Assembly (NCBI GenBank): GCA_038223055.1
Contig: JBBRHF010000022.1
Location: 1 to 32,736, forward strand
DNA: 32,736 nucleotides
Direction: 5' to 3'
Origin: JBBRHF01 sp038223055
GTDB taxonomy: Bacteria > Actinomycetota > Actinomycetes > JACCUZ01
This document shows positions 1 to 7,491 of this stretch, piece by piece (position 1 is the stretch's first letter; each line of letters starts with the position of its first letter). A model generated the notes under the pieces. It worked only from the letters and a program-made list of their open reading frames with translations. It was not told where the DNA came from and ran no database searches. The position numbers were made by a program, and so were the translations under genes.

Positions 1-276
1 GAGAAGGCGGCCGGGGTCGTGCTGCTCAAGCCGGCCTCACCCGGCACCGGCGTCATCGCCGGCGGCCCGGTTCGCGCGGTCCTGGAGTGCGCCGGCGTGC
101 ACGACGTACTGTCCAAGTCGCTCGGTTCGTCGAACGCGATCAATATCGTCCACGCAACCGTGGCCGCACTCAAGGGCCTCGAGCGGCCCGAGGCGGTGGC
201 CGCGCGTCGCGGCCTGCCGCTCGAGGATGTCGCACCGGCGGCCCTGCTGCGGGCTCGGGCGGGGGTGGGTGGCTGA
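1..276 (+). CDS. rpsE: 30S ribosomal protein S5, C-terminal part (gene starts before the window)
   Basis: The frame is open from base 1 and ends at TGA 274-276, giving 91 residues. The sequence carries the S5 C-terminal signature: a KPASPGTGVIAGG segment, then a VLECAGVHDVLSKSLGSSN stretch typical of the S5 C-terminal domain that lies near the decoding centre, then the NIVHATVAALKGL helix. S5 is a small-subunit protein involved in assembly and decoding fidelity. The stop overlaps the start of the next gene by one base (TGATG), as expected within the spc operon. The N-terminal double-stranded-RNA-binding-like domain is outside the window, so this is a window-edge partial and not a broken gene. 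Confidence 0.97.
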   Translation, partial: EKAAGVVLLKPASPGTGVIAGGPVRAVLECAGVHDVLSKSLGSSNAINIVHATVAALKGLERPEAVAARRGLPLEDVAPAALLRARAGVGG

Positions 277-458
277 TGGTGCGCCTCAAGGTCACCCAGA
301 CCAAGTCGGGGATCGGCGGCAAGGCCAACCAGCGCAACACCCTGCGCTCGCTGGGGCTCAAACGCATCCACGACACCGTCGTCAAGGAAGACCGGCCGGA
401 GATCCGCGGCATGGTCAACACGGTGATCCACCTGGTCACCGTCGAGGAGGTGGACTGA
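276..458 (+). CDS. rpmD: 50S ribosomal protein L30
   Basis: A 60-residue protein, the normal size for bacterial L30, starting at ATG 276-278 that overlaps the rpsE stop. The N-terminus MVRLKVTQTKSGIGGK and the segment TLRSLGLKRI followed by RGMVNTVIHLVTVEE match the family throughout. L30 is a small protein on the surface of the large subunit. It sits between rpsE and rplO exactly as in the conserved spc operon. The last codons contain a strong GAGGAGG that serves as ribosome binding site for rplO. A longer open frame upstream of ATG 276 lies inside rpsE and is not credible. Confidence 0.97.
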   Translation: MVRLKVTQTKSGIGGKANQRNTLRSLGLKRIHDTVVKEDRPEIRGMVNTVIHLVTVEEVD

Positions 459-459
459 C

Positions 460-1047
460 ATGACAGATCCGCAGTCGCACGAGTCGTCCGAGTCGTCCGA
501 GTCGCACGAGTCGTCCGAGTCGTCCGAGTCGCACGAGTCGCACGAGTCGTCCGAGTCGCCCGAGTCGTCGAGTTCGGCGACCGCAGCGCCCGCACGGGCC
601 GCGCACCCGCTCAAGGTGCACCACCTGCGCCCTGCCCCGGGCGCCCGCTCGACCAAGATCCGGGTCGGGCGCGGTGAGGGCGGACGCCGCGGCAAGACCG
701 CGGGCCGCGGCACGAAGGGCACCAAGGCGCGCTATCAGGTGCCGGCCCGGTTCGAGGGTGGCCAGATGCCGCTGCACATGCGGCTGCCCAAGCTGCGCGG
801 GTTCAAGAACCCGTTCCGGACCGAATACCAGGTCGTCAACCTCGAGCGTCTCGCCGAGCTCTACCCCGATGGTGGCGAGGTCACCGTCGAGGACCTCGTG
901 GCCAAGGGCGCGGTGCGCTCCGACGAACTGGTCAAGGTGCTCGGGACGGGCAGCGCTACCGTCGCGATGCAGGTCAGGGTGCATGCCTACTCCGCGTCCG
1001 CCAAGGACAAGATCGCGGCTGCGGGCGGCACGGCCACCGAGCTGTAG
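460..1047 (+). CDS. rplO: 50S ribosomal protein L15 with an unusual Ser/Glu/His repeat N-terminus
   Basis: From about residue 50 on, the protein is standard L15: LKVHHLRPAPGARSTKIRVG, then the Gly/Arg/Lys-rich GKTAGRGTKGTKARYQVP region and GGQMPLHMRLPKLRGFKNPF. L15 is a late-assembly large-subunit protein. The first 49 residues are not family-typical: Glu recurs every third residue ten times (E8 to E35) in ESS/ESH triplets. The extension looks translated because ATG 460 has a GGAGG-type Shine-Dalgarno at 446-450 with good spacing. Starting at the in-frame GTG (V53) just before the conserved core would leave no comparable binding site. The mature part is of normal length. The tail may be polymorphic because it is encoded by a 9-bp tandem repeat. 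Confidence 0.96.
   Translation: MTDPQSHESSESSESHESSESSESHESHESSESPESSSSATAAPARAAHPLKVHHLRPAPGARSTKIRVGRGEGGRRGKTAGRGTKGTKARYQVPARFEGGQMPLHMRLPKLRGFKNPFRTEYQVVNLERLAELYPDGGEVTVEDLVAKGAVRSDELVKVLGTGSATVAMQVRVHAYSASAKDKIAAAGGTATEL
472..570 (+). repeat. 9-bp coding tandem repeat (gagtcgtcc/gagtcgcac) in rplO
   Basis: Eleven consecutive 9-mers, the first degenerate (cagtcgcac), follow the pattern gagtcg + tcc/cac/ccc/tcg. Two copies of a 27-bp higher-order unit (tcc-tcc-cac ending) lie at 481-507 and 508-534. The unit is a multiple of three, so copy-number change keeps the reading frame. It encodes Glu-Ser-Ser and Glu-Ser-His triplets. Confidence 0.95.
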
Positions 1048-1274
1048 CCAGGGCCGGTGGCCGAGGCTGGGGTCGTGGGCTTTGCCGCTCCGGCAGGTGA
1101 TGGACCCCGGCCGGTGTTATCGTCCGGTGAAGGACCAATCGATTCACTCCGCGGATCGGGGACTGCTCCGATCGGCGGACTGCTCATCGGGACCCGACCC
1201 GAACCGTCCTGTCTGTCCCGCTCGACCGCTCGGCCGCCCGGCCGCAAGCGGGGTGCCCGCCCAGGAGGATCCTC

Positions 1275-2579
1275 GTGCTCACCGCGTTTGTGCGGGCCTT
1301 CCGTACGCCCGACCTGCGCAAGAAGATTCTCTTCTCGATGGCGATCATGGCGCTGTTCCGCCTCGGTTCGGTCATCCCGACCCCCGGGGTCTCCTACAAG
1401 GCGGTCAATGACTGCATCGCGACCAACGCGAGCTCGGGTCTCTACAGCCTGGTCAACCTGTTCAGCGGCGGGGCGCTGCTGCGCCTGTCGGTCTTCGCGC
1501 TGGGCATCATGCCCTACATCACGGCGAGCATCATCGTGCAGCTGCTCACCGTGGTCATCCCGAAGTTCGAGGAGCTGAAGAAGGAAGGCCAGAGCGGCAC
1601 CGCCCGCCTGACGCAATACACCCGCTACCTCACGATCGGGCTCGCGGTGCTGCAGTCGACCGGGCTGATCGCGCTGGCCCGCCAGCCCGGGCAACTGTTC
1701 CCCGGCTGCCAGAACGACATTCTGTTCAAGGACATCGGCATCTTCGGCATCCTGGTCATGGTCGTCACCATGACCGCCGGCACCTCGGTGATCATGTGGC
1801 TGGGCGAGCTGATCACCGACCGGGGCATCGGCAACGGCATGTCGCTGCTGATCTTCACCTCGATCGCCGCCGGCTTCCCGACCTCGCTGTGGCAGATCAA
1901 GATCGAGCGCGGCTGGACGCTGTTCTTCGTCGTCGTGTCGGCCGGACTGGTCATCGTCGCGCTGGTCGTGTTCGTCGAGCAGGCCCAGCGCCGTATCCCC
2001 GTGCAATACGCCAAGCGCATGATCGGGCGGCGGATGTACGGCGGGTCCTCGACGTACATCCCGCTGAAGGTCAACCAGGCCGGCGTCATCCCGGTGATCT
2101 TCGCGTCCTCGCTGCTCTACCTTCCGGCGCTGACGGTCAACCTGGCCGACCGCAACAACCCGCCTGGGTGGGCGACGTGGATCCAGACCTACCTGGTCCA
2201 GGGCGACCATCCGATCTACATGCTGTCCTACTTCCTGCTGATCATCTTCTTCACCTACTTTTACGTGGCGATCACCTTCAACCCGACCGAGGTTGCGGAC
2301 AACATGAAGAAGTACGGCGGGTTCATCCCCGGCATCCGGGCCGGCCGCCCGACCGCCGAATACCTCGACTACGTCCTGTCCCGGATCACGCTGCCGGGTG
2401 CCCTCTACCTCGGCGGCATCTCGCTGATCCCGCTCATCGCGTTGAGCCTGTTCAACGCCAACAGCAACTTCCCGTTCGGCGGCACCGCCATCCTCATCAT
2501 CGTGGGTGTCGGTCTGGAGACCGTGAAACAGATCGAGAGCCAGCTCCAGCAGCGCAACTACGAGGGATTCCTGCGCTAG
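1275..2579 (+). CDS. secY: Preprotein translocase subunit SecY
   Basis: A 434-residue membrane protein with the ten-helix SecY layout. It forms the protein-conducting channel of the Sec translocon in the cytoplasmic membrane with SecE and SecG. Family marks include FRLGSVIPTPGV near the N-terminus, FSGGALLRLSVFALGIMPYI, the loop QAQRRIPVQYAKR, and late TYFYVAITFNPTEVADNMKK with GFIPGIRAGRPTAEYL. The start is GTG 1275 with AGGAGG at 1263-1268. The 227-nt gap after rplO is longer than others in the operon and contains a TATCGT (1118-1123) that could be a -10 element, but I see no convincing -35, so a separate secY promoter is only a possibility. The stop overlaps the adk start (TAGTG). Confidence 0.98.
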   Translation: MLTAFVRAFRTPDLRKKILFSMAIMALFRLGSVIPTPGVSYKAVNDCIATNASSGLYSLVNLFSGGALLRLSVFALGIMPYITASIIVQLLTVVIPKFEELKKEGQSGTARLTQYTRYLTIGLAVLQSTGLIALARQPGQLFPGCQNDILFKDIGIFGILVMVVTMTAGTSVIMWLGELITDRGIGNGMSLLIFTSIAAGFPTSLWQIKIERGWTLFFVVVSAGLVIVALVVFVEQAQRRIPVQYAKRMIGRRMYGGSSTYIPLKVNQAGVIPVIFASSLLYLPALTVNLADRNNPPGWATWIQTYLVQGDHPIYMLSYFLLIIFFTYFYVAITFNPTEVADNMKKYGGFIPGIRAGRPTAEYLDYVLSRITLPGALYLGGISLIPLIALSLFNANSNFPFGGTAILIIVGVGLETVKQIESQLQQRNYEGFLR

Positions 2580-3244
2580 TGCGGCTCGTACTGGTGGGGC
2601 CGCCAGGGGCAGGGAAGGGCACCCAGGCGGTCTTCATAGCCGCCCACTTCGTGATCCCCAAGATCTCCACGGGGGACATCTTCCGCACCAACGTCAGCGA
2701 GGGCACCGAGCTCGGCCTCGAGGCGAGGAAGTTCATGGACGCGGGTGACCTGGTGCCCGACGAGGTGACGATCGCAATGGTGCGTGACCGGCTGGCCCAA
2801 GAGGACGCGCAGGAGGGATTCCTGCTCGACGGCTTCCCGCGCACAGTCCCCCAGGCCGAGGTGCTCGAGAAGATGCTCGCGGGCCTGGACGGGAGCGGCG
2901 GGGCCGGGCTGGACGCCGTGCTGGAGCTGGTCGTCGACACCGACGAGGTCGTGCGGCGCCTGTCCGGACGGCGCACCTGCCGGCGCTGTGGGAACGTCTG
3001 GCACCTGGACTTCGACCCGCCCGTCACCCCTGATGTGTGCGACCGATGCGGTGGCCAGCTGTTCCAGCGCGACGACGACAGCGAGGAGACGGTGCGCCAC
3101 CGCCTCGACGTCTACGCCGACCAGACCTCGCCGCTGATTGGCTACTACGGCGATCGGGGTTTGCTACGCGGCGTCGACGCGACGGGACCGGTCGAGGACG
3201 TCACTGAGCGGGCCATCAATGTCCTGCGCCGGTTCGAGCGCTGA
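2579..3244 (+). CDS. adk: Adenylate kinase, long-lid zinc-type
   Basis: A 221-residue cytoplasmic enzyme that interconverts ATP + AMP and 2 ADP. The P-loop GPPGAGKG is at residues 7-14, the AMP-binding STGDIFR follows at 30-36, and the LLDGFPRT motif is at 82-89. The lid is the long type and has four cysteines (C134, C137, C154, C157) in two CxxC pairs, as in zinc-binding adenylate kinases. The GTG start overlaps the secY stop by one base, so translation is probably coupled to secY. Presence between secY and map is standard in Gram-positive spc operons. Confidence 0.97.
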   Translation: MRLVLVGPPGAGKGTQAVFIAAHFVIPKISTGDIFRTNVSEGTELGLEARKFMDAGDLVPDEVTIAMVRDRLAQEDAQEGFLLDGFPRTVPQAEVLEKMLAGLDGSGGAGLDAVLELVVDTDEVVRRLSGRRTCRRCGNVWHLDFDPPVTPDVCDRCGGQLFQRDDDSEETVRHRLDVYADQTSPLIGYYGDRGLLRGVDATGPVEDVTERAINVLRRFER

Positions 3245-3263
3245 CCGAGCCCTGTTCCGGACC

Positions 3264-4076
3264 ATGTTCAGAAAGCGACAGTCCATGATCCAGGTGAAGT
3301 CCGAGGCGGAGATCGCGCTCATGCGGGCAGCGGGGCTCGTCGTCGGGCGCACGCTGGAAGCCCTCCGAGATGCCGTCGCGCCCGGCGTGACCACCGCCGA
3401 CCTCGACGCGCTCGCCGAGGCCGAGATCGTCGGGGCCGGGGCCGTGCCCTCGTTCAAGGGCTACCACGGCTACCCCGCGAGTATCTGCACCTCGGTCAAC
3501 GACCAGATCGTGCACGGCATCCCCGGTCCAACCGTGCTGCGTGAGGGCGACATCGTCTCGATCGACTGCGGGGCCATCCTCGAGGGATGGCACGGCGACG
3601 CTGCGATCACCGTCGGCGTGGCGGAGGTGGAGCCCGAGGTCGCCGAGTTGATGCGGGTGTGCGAGGAGTCGATGTGGCGCGGGTTCGCGGCGGCGCGTCT
3701 CGGCGGCCGGCTGTCCGACATCAGCCACGCGATCGCTGCCTACATCGGATCCCAGGGCGACTACGGCATCGTCCAGGAATACACCGGGCACGGCATCGGC
3801 ACCGAGATGCATCAGGAGCCGAACGTGCCCAACTTCGGCAAGCCCGGGCGCGGGCCACGCCTCGCCGCCGGGATCGCCCTCGCCGTCGAGCCGATGGTCA
3901 ACCTGGGCAGCCGGCGGACTCGCTTGCTCGAGGACGGCTGGACCGTGGTGACCCAGGACGGTTCCCGGTCGGCTCATTTCGAGCACACGTTCACCCTGCG
4001 CGAGGACGGCCCCTGGGTGCTGACCGCCCTCGACGGGGGTGCCGCGCGGCTCGGTTCGCGCTCCGCGGGGTCGTGA
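3264..4076 (+). CDS. map: Type I methionine aminopeptidase
   Basis: This enzyme removes the initiator methionine from nascent proteins. With the start at ATG 3264 the protein is 270 residues, and the five metal ligands are all present: D101 and D112 (in the IDCGAILEGWHGDAAIT segment), H176 (TGHGIG), E209 (AVEPMV) and E240 (FEHTFTL). The conserved HGIPGP is at 84-89. No strong ribosome binding site marks the start. ATG 3285 (second Met, MIQVKSEAEI) is a fair alternative, but many actinobacterial relatives begin with a short basic MF-type leader, so 3264 is preferred. The gene lies 19 bases after adk and before infA. Confidence 0.95.
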   Translation: MFRKRQSMIQVKSEAEIALMRAAGLVVGRTLEALRDAVAPGVTTADLDALAEAEIVGAGAVPSFKGYHGYPASICTSVNDQIVHGIPGPTVLREGDIVSIDCGAILEGWHGDAAITVGVAEVEPEVAELMRVCEESMWRGFAAARLGGRLSDISHAIAAYIGSQGDYGIVQEYTGHGIGTEMHQEPNVPNFGKPGRGPRLAAGIALAVEPMVNLGSRRTRLLEDGWTVVTQDGSRSAHFEHTFTLREDGPWVLTALDGGAARLGSRSAGS

Positions 4077-4078
4077 CG

Positions 4079-4084
4079 TAGACT
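4079..4084 (+). promoter_or_regulatory. Candidate -10 element upstream of infA
   Basis: TAGACT, matching the actinobacterial TANNNT -10 pattern, lies just after the map stop in the 186-nt map-infA spacer. No good -35 is seen at the right distance (TTCGCG 18 bases upstream is weak). The spacer also has a 7-bp long-range pairing, GGCTCAC 4093-4099 with GTGAGCC 4160-4166. An own promoter for infA and the following genes is plausible from what is known in other actinobacteria. Confidence 0.4.
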
Positions 4085-4262
4085 ACAGCGCTGGCTCACG
4101 AGCAGCACATGTCCCGCATGCCCCGCGGCTGGGTTGGCAGGCACGGACGGCCGTCACGAGTGAGCCGAATGGGCGAGTTGATCTCGGTGCATCATGGCCG
4201 GGCTTGGGGCGCCGCGCAGCATCGAGCAGACACCGATCAGACACACGACGATTGCGGAGGAC

Positions 4263-4484
4263 ATGGCCAAGAAGGACGGGGTCATCGAGATCGAAGGCAC
4301 CGTGGTCGAGGCTTTGCCCAATGCGTTCTTCCGGGTCGAGCTCACCAACGGGCACAAGGTTCTCGCCCACATCAGCGGAAAGATGCGCCAGCACTACATC
4401 CGGATCCTGCCCGAGGACCGCGTGGTGGTGGAGCTCAGCCCCTACGATCTCAACCGCGGGCGCATCGTCTACCGCTACAAGTAG
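4263..4484 (+). CDS. infA: Translation initiation factor IF-1
   Basis: A 73-residue protein that matches bacterial IF-1 end to end: MAKKDGVIEIEGTVVEALPN, then FRVELTNGHKVLAHISGKMR, then the ILPEDRVVVELSPYDLNRGR ending. IF-1 is a single OB-fold protein that occupies the ribosomal A site during initiation with IF-2 and IF-3. The ATG at 4263 is preceded by GGAGG at 4256-4260, which is unusually close (two bases). Upstream in-frame codons lie in a non-family region, so they are not used. It heads the infA-rpmJ-rpsM-rpsK-rpsD-rpoA-rplQ cluster. Confidence 0.98.
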   Translation: MAKKDGVIEIEGTVVEALPNAFFRVELTNGHKVLAHISGKMRQHYIRILPEDRVVVELSPYDLNRGRIVYRYK

Positions 4485-4536
4485 CCGACCACCATCCGAT
4501 GGCCGCCACCCTGTGGCGCAGTGACGAGAGAAACAC

Positions 4537-4650
4537 GTGAAGGTCAAACCGAGCGTCAAGAAGATCTGCGACAAGTGCAAGGTGATCCGCCGTCACGGGC
4601 GGGTCATGGTCATCTGCGAGAACGCCCGCCACAAGCAGCGGCAGGGCTGA
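4537..4650 (+). CDS. rpmJ: 50S ribosomal protein L36, zinc-ribbon form
   Basis: A 37-residue protein starting at GTG 4537: MKVKPSVKKICDKCKVIRR followed by a short basic tail ending KQRQG. The zinc ligands C11, C14, C27 and H32 are all present, so this is the zinc-binding (C+) form and not the zinc-free paralogue that some actinobacteria express under zinc starvation. Length and position between infA and rpsM are exactly those of the family. Confidence 0.97.
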   Translation: MKVKPSVKKICDKCKVIRRHGRVMVICENARHKQRQG

Positions 4651-4707
4651 CCGCCAGCGCCCGACGTACCCGTTCTGCTCGAGGTAAGCACAGCGCACCG
4701 CATCCGC

Positions 4708-4775
4708 GCCACCACAGTCATGGTGGCCGGCCACCCCCGGTCACCAGGCCGGGGCCGCCACCCAGCACCGGGTGG
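4708..4775 (+). promoter_or_regulatory. Structured leader with competing hairpins upstream of rpsM
   Basis: In the 175-nt rpmJ-rpsM spacer, three perfect hairpins stand in a row. They are GCCACCA/TGGTGGC (4708-4714 with 4721-4727, 6-nt loop), CCCCGG/CCGGGG (4735-4740 with 4749-4754, 8-nt loop) and CCACCC/GGGTGG (4758-4763 with 4770-4775, 6-nt loop). CCACC occurs at 4709, 4731 and 4758 and GGTGG at 4722 and 4771, so mutually exclusive pairings are possible, including the 14-bp palindrome GGTGGCCGGCCACC at 4722-4735. In E. coli, S4 represses its operon by binding structured RNA at the same place; an equivalent role here is inference. In GC-rich DNA some pairing is expected by chance. Confidence 0.5.
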
Positions 4776-4825
4776 GGGAGCGGCGCGCACGACCTGGTGA
4801 CGAACGACAAGGAGCACCACCGAAG

Positions 4826-5206
4826 ATGGCCCGCCTCGTAGGCGTCGACCTCCCGCGCGAGAAGCGCCTGGAGGTCGCCCTGACCTACATCTACGGACTC
4901 GGTCGTAGCCGCGCCCTGGAGACCCTCAAGAACACCGGCGTCAGTGGTGACATCCGCGTGCGCGACCTGGTCGACGACGACCTGGTCAAGCTGCGGGACT
5001 GGATCGAGGCCACCTACCGCACCGAGGGTGATCTGCGCCGCGAGGTGCAGGCCGACATCCGGCGCAAGGTCGAGATCGGCTGCTACGAGGGCATCCGGCA
5101 CCGTCGCGGCCTGCCCGTGCGTGGGCAGCGGACGCACACCAACGCTCGCACCCGCAAGGGACCCCGCAAGACGGTCGCCGGCAAGAAGAAGGTCGGCAAG
5201 AAATAG
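4826..5206 (+). CDS. rpsM: 30S ribosomal protein S13
   Basis: A 126-residue protein matching S13 throughout: MARLVGVDLPREKRLEVALT at the N-terminus (helix-two-turn-helix region YIYGLGRSRA), then the central RVRDLVDDDLVKLRDWIE and the basic GIRHRRGLPVRGQRTHTNAR segment with a lysine-rich tail. S13 sits in the head of the small subunit and contacts the P-site tRNA and the intersubunit bridges. The start is ATG 4826 with AAGGAG at 4809-4814. It opens the alpha-operon part of the cluster. Confidence 0.98.
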   Translation: MARLVGVDLPREKRLEVALTYIYGLGRSRALETLKNTGVSGDIRVRDLVDDDLVKLRDWIEATYRTEGDLRREVQADIRRKVEIGCYEGIRHRRGLPVRGQRTHTNARTRKGPRKTVAGKKKVGKK

Positions 5207-5275
5207 CCCTGGGTTGAGCTCCCCGCCGACCTTCACGCCGAGCACGACACTTAAGTTCAGGAGAGAAATCAGCCT

Positions 5276-5683
5276 ATGCCTCCGAAGAGCCGTCAGGCAG
5301 CGGGCACCAAGAAGGTGCGCCGCAAGGAGAAGAAAAACGTGGCCCATGGCCACGCTCACATCAAGAGCACGTTCAACAACACGATCGTGTCGATCACCGA
5401 CCCCATGGGCAACGTGATCGCGTGGGCATCTGCCGGCCATGTCGGCTTCAAGGGCTCGCGTAAGTCCACGCCGTTCGCGGCGCAGATGGCGGCCGAGTCG
5501 GCCGCCCGCCGGGCGCAGGAGCACGGCATGCGCAAGGTCGACGTGTTCGTCAAGGGCCCCGGCTCCGGGCGCGAGACCGCCATCCGGTCCCTGCAGGCGG
5601 CCGGCCTCGAGGGCGGCACGATCCAAGACATCACGCCGGTGCCCCACAACGGCTGCCGCCCGCCCAAGCGTCGGAGGGTCTGA
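5276..5683 (+). CDS. rpsK: 30S ribosomal protein S11
   Basis: A 135-residue protein starting at ATG 5276. Family marks are HGHAHIKSTFNNTIVSITDP, GNVIAWASAGHVGFKGSRKS, the PFAAQMAAESAA helix, and the C-terminal GLEGGTIQDITPVPHNGCRP with a basic end. S11 lies in the platform of the small subunit and helps shape the Shine-Dalgarno cleft. A CAGGAGAG binding site precedes the start. Only three bases separate its stop from the rpsD ATG, and the rpsD Shine-Dalgarno (GGAGGG) lies within the last codons of rpsK. Confidence 0.98.
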   Translation: MPPKSRQAAGTKKVRRKEKKNVAHGHAHIKSTFNNTIVSITDPMGNVIAWASAGHVGFKGSRKSTPFAAQMAAESAARRAQEHGMRKVDVFVKGPGSGRETAIRSLQAAGLEGGTIQDITPVPHNGCRPPKRRRV

Positions 5684-5686
5684 CTC

Positions 5687-6313
5687 ATGGCGAGGTACAC
5701 CGGGCCGGACTGCAAGCGCTGCCGGCGAGAGAAGATGAAGCTGTTCCTCAAGGGCGCCAAGTGTGAGTCACCCAAGTGCCCCATCGAGATCCGGCCCTAT
5801 CCTCCGGGTGAGCACGGGCGCGGGCGCACCAAGGACAGCGAATACCTCCTGCAGATGCGCGAGAAGCAGAAGTGCGCCCGCATCTACGGCGTCCTGGAGA
5901 AGCAGTTCCGGGGCTACTACGACGAGGCCAACCGCAAGCAGGGCAAGACCGGCGAGAACCTGCTGCGCATCCTGGAGAGCCGGCTGGACAACGTGGTCTA
6001 CCGCGCCGGGTTCGGCAAGAGCCGGGACATGGCCCGCCAGATCGTGCGCCACGGCCACATCCTGGTCAACGGCCACAAGGTGGACATCCCGTCGTTCCGG
6101 GTGACCGAGAGCGACATCATCGAGGTGCGACCCGGCTCCCTGGAGCTCACACCGTTCATCGTGGCTCGCGCGGAGGCCGGCGAGCGTCCCGTCCCGGCCT
6201 GGCTCGAGGTCATCCCGAACAAGATGCGCATCCTCGTGCACTCCCTCCCGGCCCGGCAGGTCATCGACACCCAGGTCCAGGAACAGCTCATCGTCGAGCT
6301 CTACTCCAAGTAG
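5687..6313 (+). CDS. rpsD: 30S ribosomal protein S4, zinc-binding form
   Basis: A 208-residue protein, normal for S4. Cysteines C9, C12, C26 and C31 (CKRC, later CESPKC) form the zinc site of the C+ type. Then come the S4 core (RPYPPGEHG, QMREKQKCARIYGVLEKQF) and an S4 RNA-binding domain (LDNVVYRAGFGKSRDMARQI, HGHILVNGHKVDIPS). S4 is a primary 16S rRNA-binding assembly protein and, in enteric bacteria, the autogenous repressor of this operon. That makes the hairpin-rich leader ahead of rpsM worth noting. Confidence 0.98.
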   Translation: MARYTGPDCKRCRREKMKLFLKGAKCESPKCPIEIRPYPPGEHGRGRTKDSEYLLQMREKQKCARIYGVLEKQFRGYYDEANRKQGKTGENLLRILESRLDNVVYRAGFGKSRDMARQIVRHGHILVNGHKVDIPSFRVTESDIIEVRPGSLELTPFIVARAEAGERPVPAWLEVIPNKMRILVHSLPARQVIDTQVQEQLIVELYSK

Positions 6314-6334
6314 GCCCGACCAGTTCGAGACCTT

Positions 6335-6356
6335 GGGCGGCAGACCGACGCCGCCC
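6335..6356 (+). other. Perfect 7-bp hairpin in the rpsD-rpoA spacer
   Basis: GGGCGGC 6335-6341 pairs with GCCGCCC 6350-6356 around an 8-nt loop, 22 bases after the rpsD stop and 60 bases before the rpoA start. No U-tract follows, so it is not a canonical intrinsic terminator. It might mark mRNA processing or partial attenuation between ribosomal protein and RNA polymerase genes. Confidence 0.45.
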
Positions 6357-6415
6357 GGGGTGCATGACATTCGCTCGGCGTCAAATAGCGGACGCCCGCG
6401 GGAAGGACACCCGAA

Positions 6416-7429
6416 GTGCTCATCGCCCAACGCCCCAGCCTCGCCGAAGAGGTCGTCTCCGACTATCGCTCCCGGTTCGTCATCGAGCCGCTCGAGCCCG
6501 GTTTCGGCTACACGCTCGGCAACTCGCTGCGCCGGACCCTGCTGTCCTCAATCCCCGGCGCCTCGGTCACGAGCATCCGCGTCGACGGCGTCCTGCACGA
6601 GTTCACCACCGTCCCCGGTGTCAAGGAGGACGTGACCGAGGTCATCCTCAACATCAAGGGCCTCGTCGTGAGCTCCGAGGTCGACGAGCCGGTGGTCATG
6701 TACCTCCGCAAGCAGGGTCCCGGCGTCGTGACCGCAGCCGACATCGCCCCCCCGGCAGGCGTCGAGGTGCACAACCCCGACCTGCACATCGCCACCCTCA
6801 ACGGCAAGGGCAAGCTGGAGATGGAGCTGACGGTTGAGCGCGGTCGTGGCTATGTCTCTGCGGTGCAGAACAAGCAGGCCGGGCAGGAGATCGGGCGCAT
6901 CCCCATCGACTCGATCTACTCTCCCGTGCTCAAGGTGACCTACAAGGTCGAGGCCACCCGGGTCGAACAGCGCACCGACTTCGACAAGCTCATCGTCGAC
7001 GTGGAGACCAAGCGCTCGATGGCCCCGCGCGACGCGATGGCCTCGGCCGGCAAGACCCTGGTCGAGCTGTTCGGCCTGGCCCGTGAGCTCAACGTCGAGG
7101 CCGAGGGCATCGACATGGGCCCGTCGCCGACCGACGCCGCGCTCGCCGCCGACCTGGCCCTGCCGGTCGAGGACCTCGAGCTCACTGTCCGGTCCTACAA
7201 CTGCCTCAAGCGCGAAGGCATCCACACCGTCGGCGAGCTCGTCGCCCGCAGCGAGGCCGACCTGCTCGACATCCGCAACTTCGGCGCAAAGTCGATCGAC
7301 GAGGTGAAGGCCAAGCTGGTTTCGATGGGCCTCGCGCTGAAGGACAGCCCACCCGGGTTCGACCCCACCAGCGCGGTGGACTACGGAGTGGATGACGACT
7401 CGGCCTACGTCGAGGACGAACAGTACTGA
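6416..7429 (+). CDS. rpoA: DNA-directed RNA polymerase alpha subunit
   Basis: A 337-residue protein. The N-terminal dimerisation domain (about 1-230) shows FVIEPLEPGFGYTLGNSLRR and TLLSSIPGASVTSIRVDGV. The C-terminal domain (about 250-320) shows VRSYNCLKREGIHTVGELV and the DLLDIRNFGAKSIDEVK helix-hairpin-helix that binds UP elements and activators. Alpha dimers nucleate core polymerase assembly. The start is GTG 6416 with GGAAGGA at 6401-6407. The C-terminal 20 residues are acidic and family-variable. Confidence 0.98.
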   Translation: MLIAQRPSLAEEVVSDYRSRFVIEPLEPGFGYTLGNSLRRTLLSSIPGASVTSIRVDGVLHEFTTVPGVKEDVTEVILNIKGLVVSSEVDEPVVMYLRKQGPGVVTAADIAPPAGVEVHNPDLHIATLNGKGKLEMELTVERGRGYVSAVQNKQAGQEIGRIPIDSIYSPVLKVTYKVEATRVEQRTDFDKLIVDVETKRSMAPRDAMASAGKTLVELFGLARELNVEAEGIDMGPSPTDAALAADLALPVEDLELTVRSYNCLKREGIHTVGELVARSEADLLDIRNFGAKSIDEVKAKLVSMGLALKDSPPGFDPTSAVDYGVDDDSAYVEDEQY

Positions 7430-7491
7430 CCGTCAGCCCGTCAGCCCGTCAGCAACCAACCGGACTACTCGGACACTGGAGAGCGACAACC

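Noticed and set aside
472..570. CRISPR-like array
   Set aside because: The units are contiguous 9-mers without spacers and lie in a coding frame.
1265..1274. GAGGATCCTC palindrome over the secY ribosome binding site
   Set aside because: With no loop it cannot form a hairpin, and a 10-bp palindrome with the Shine-Dalgarno is expected by chance.
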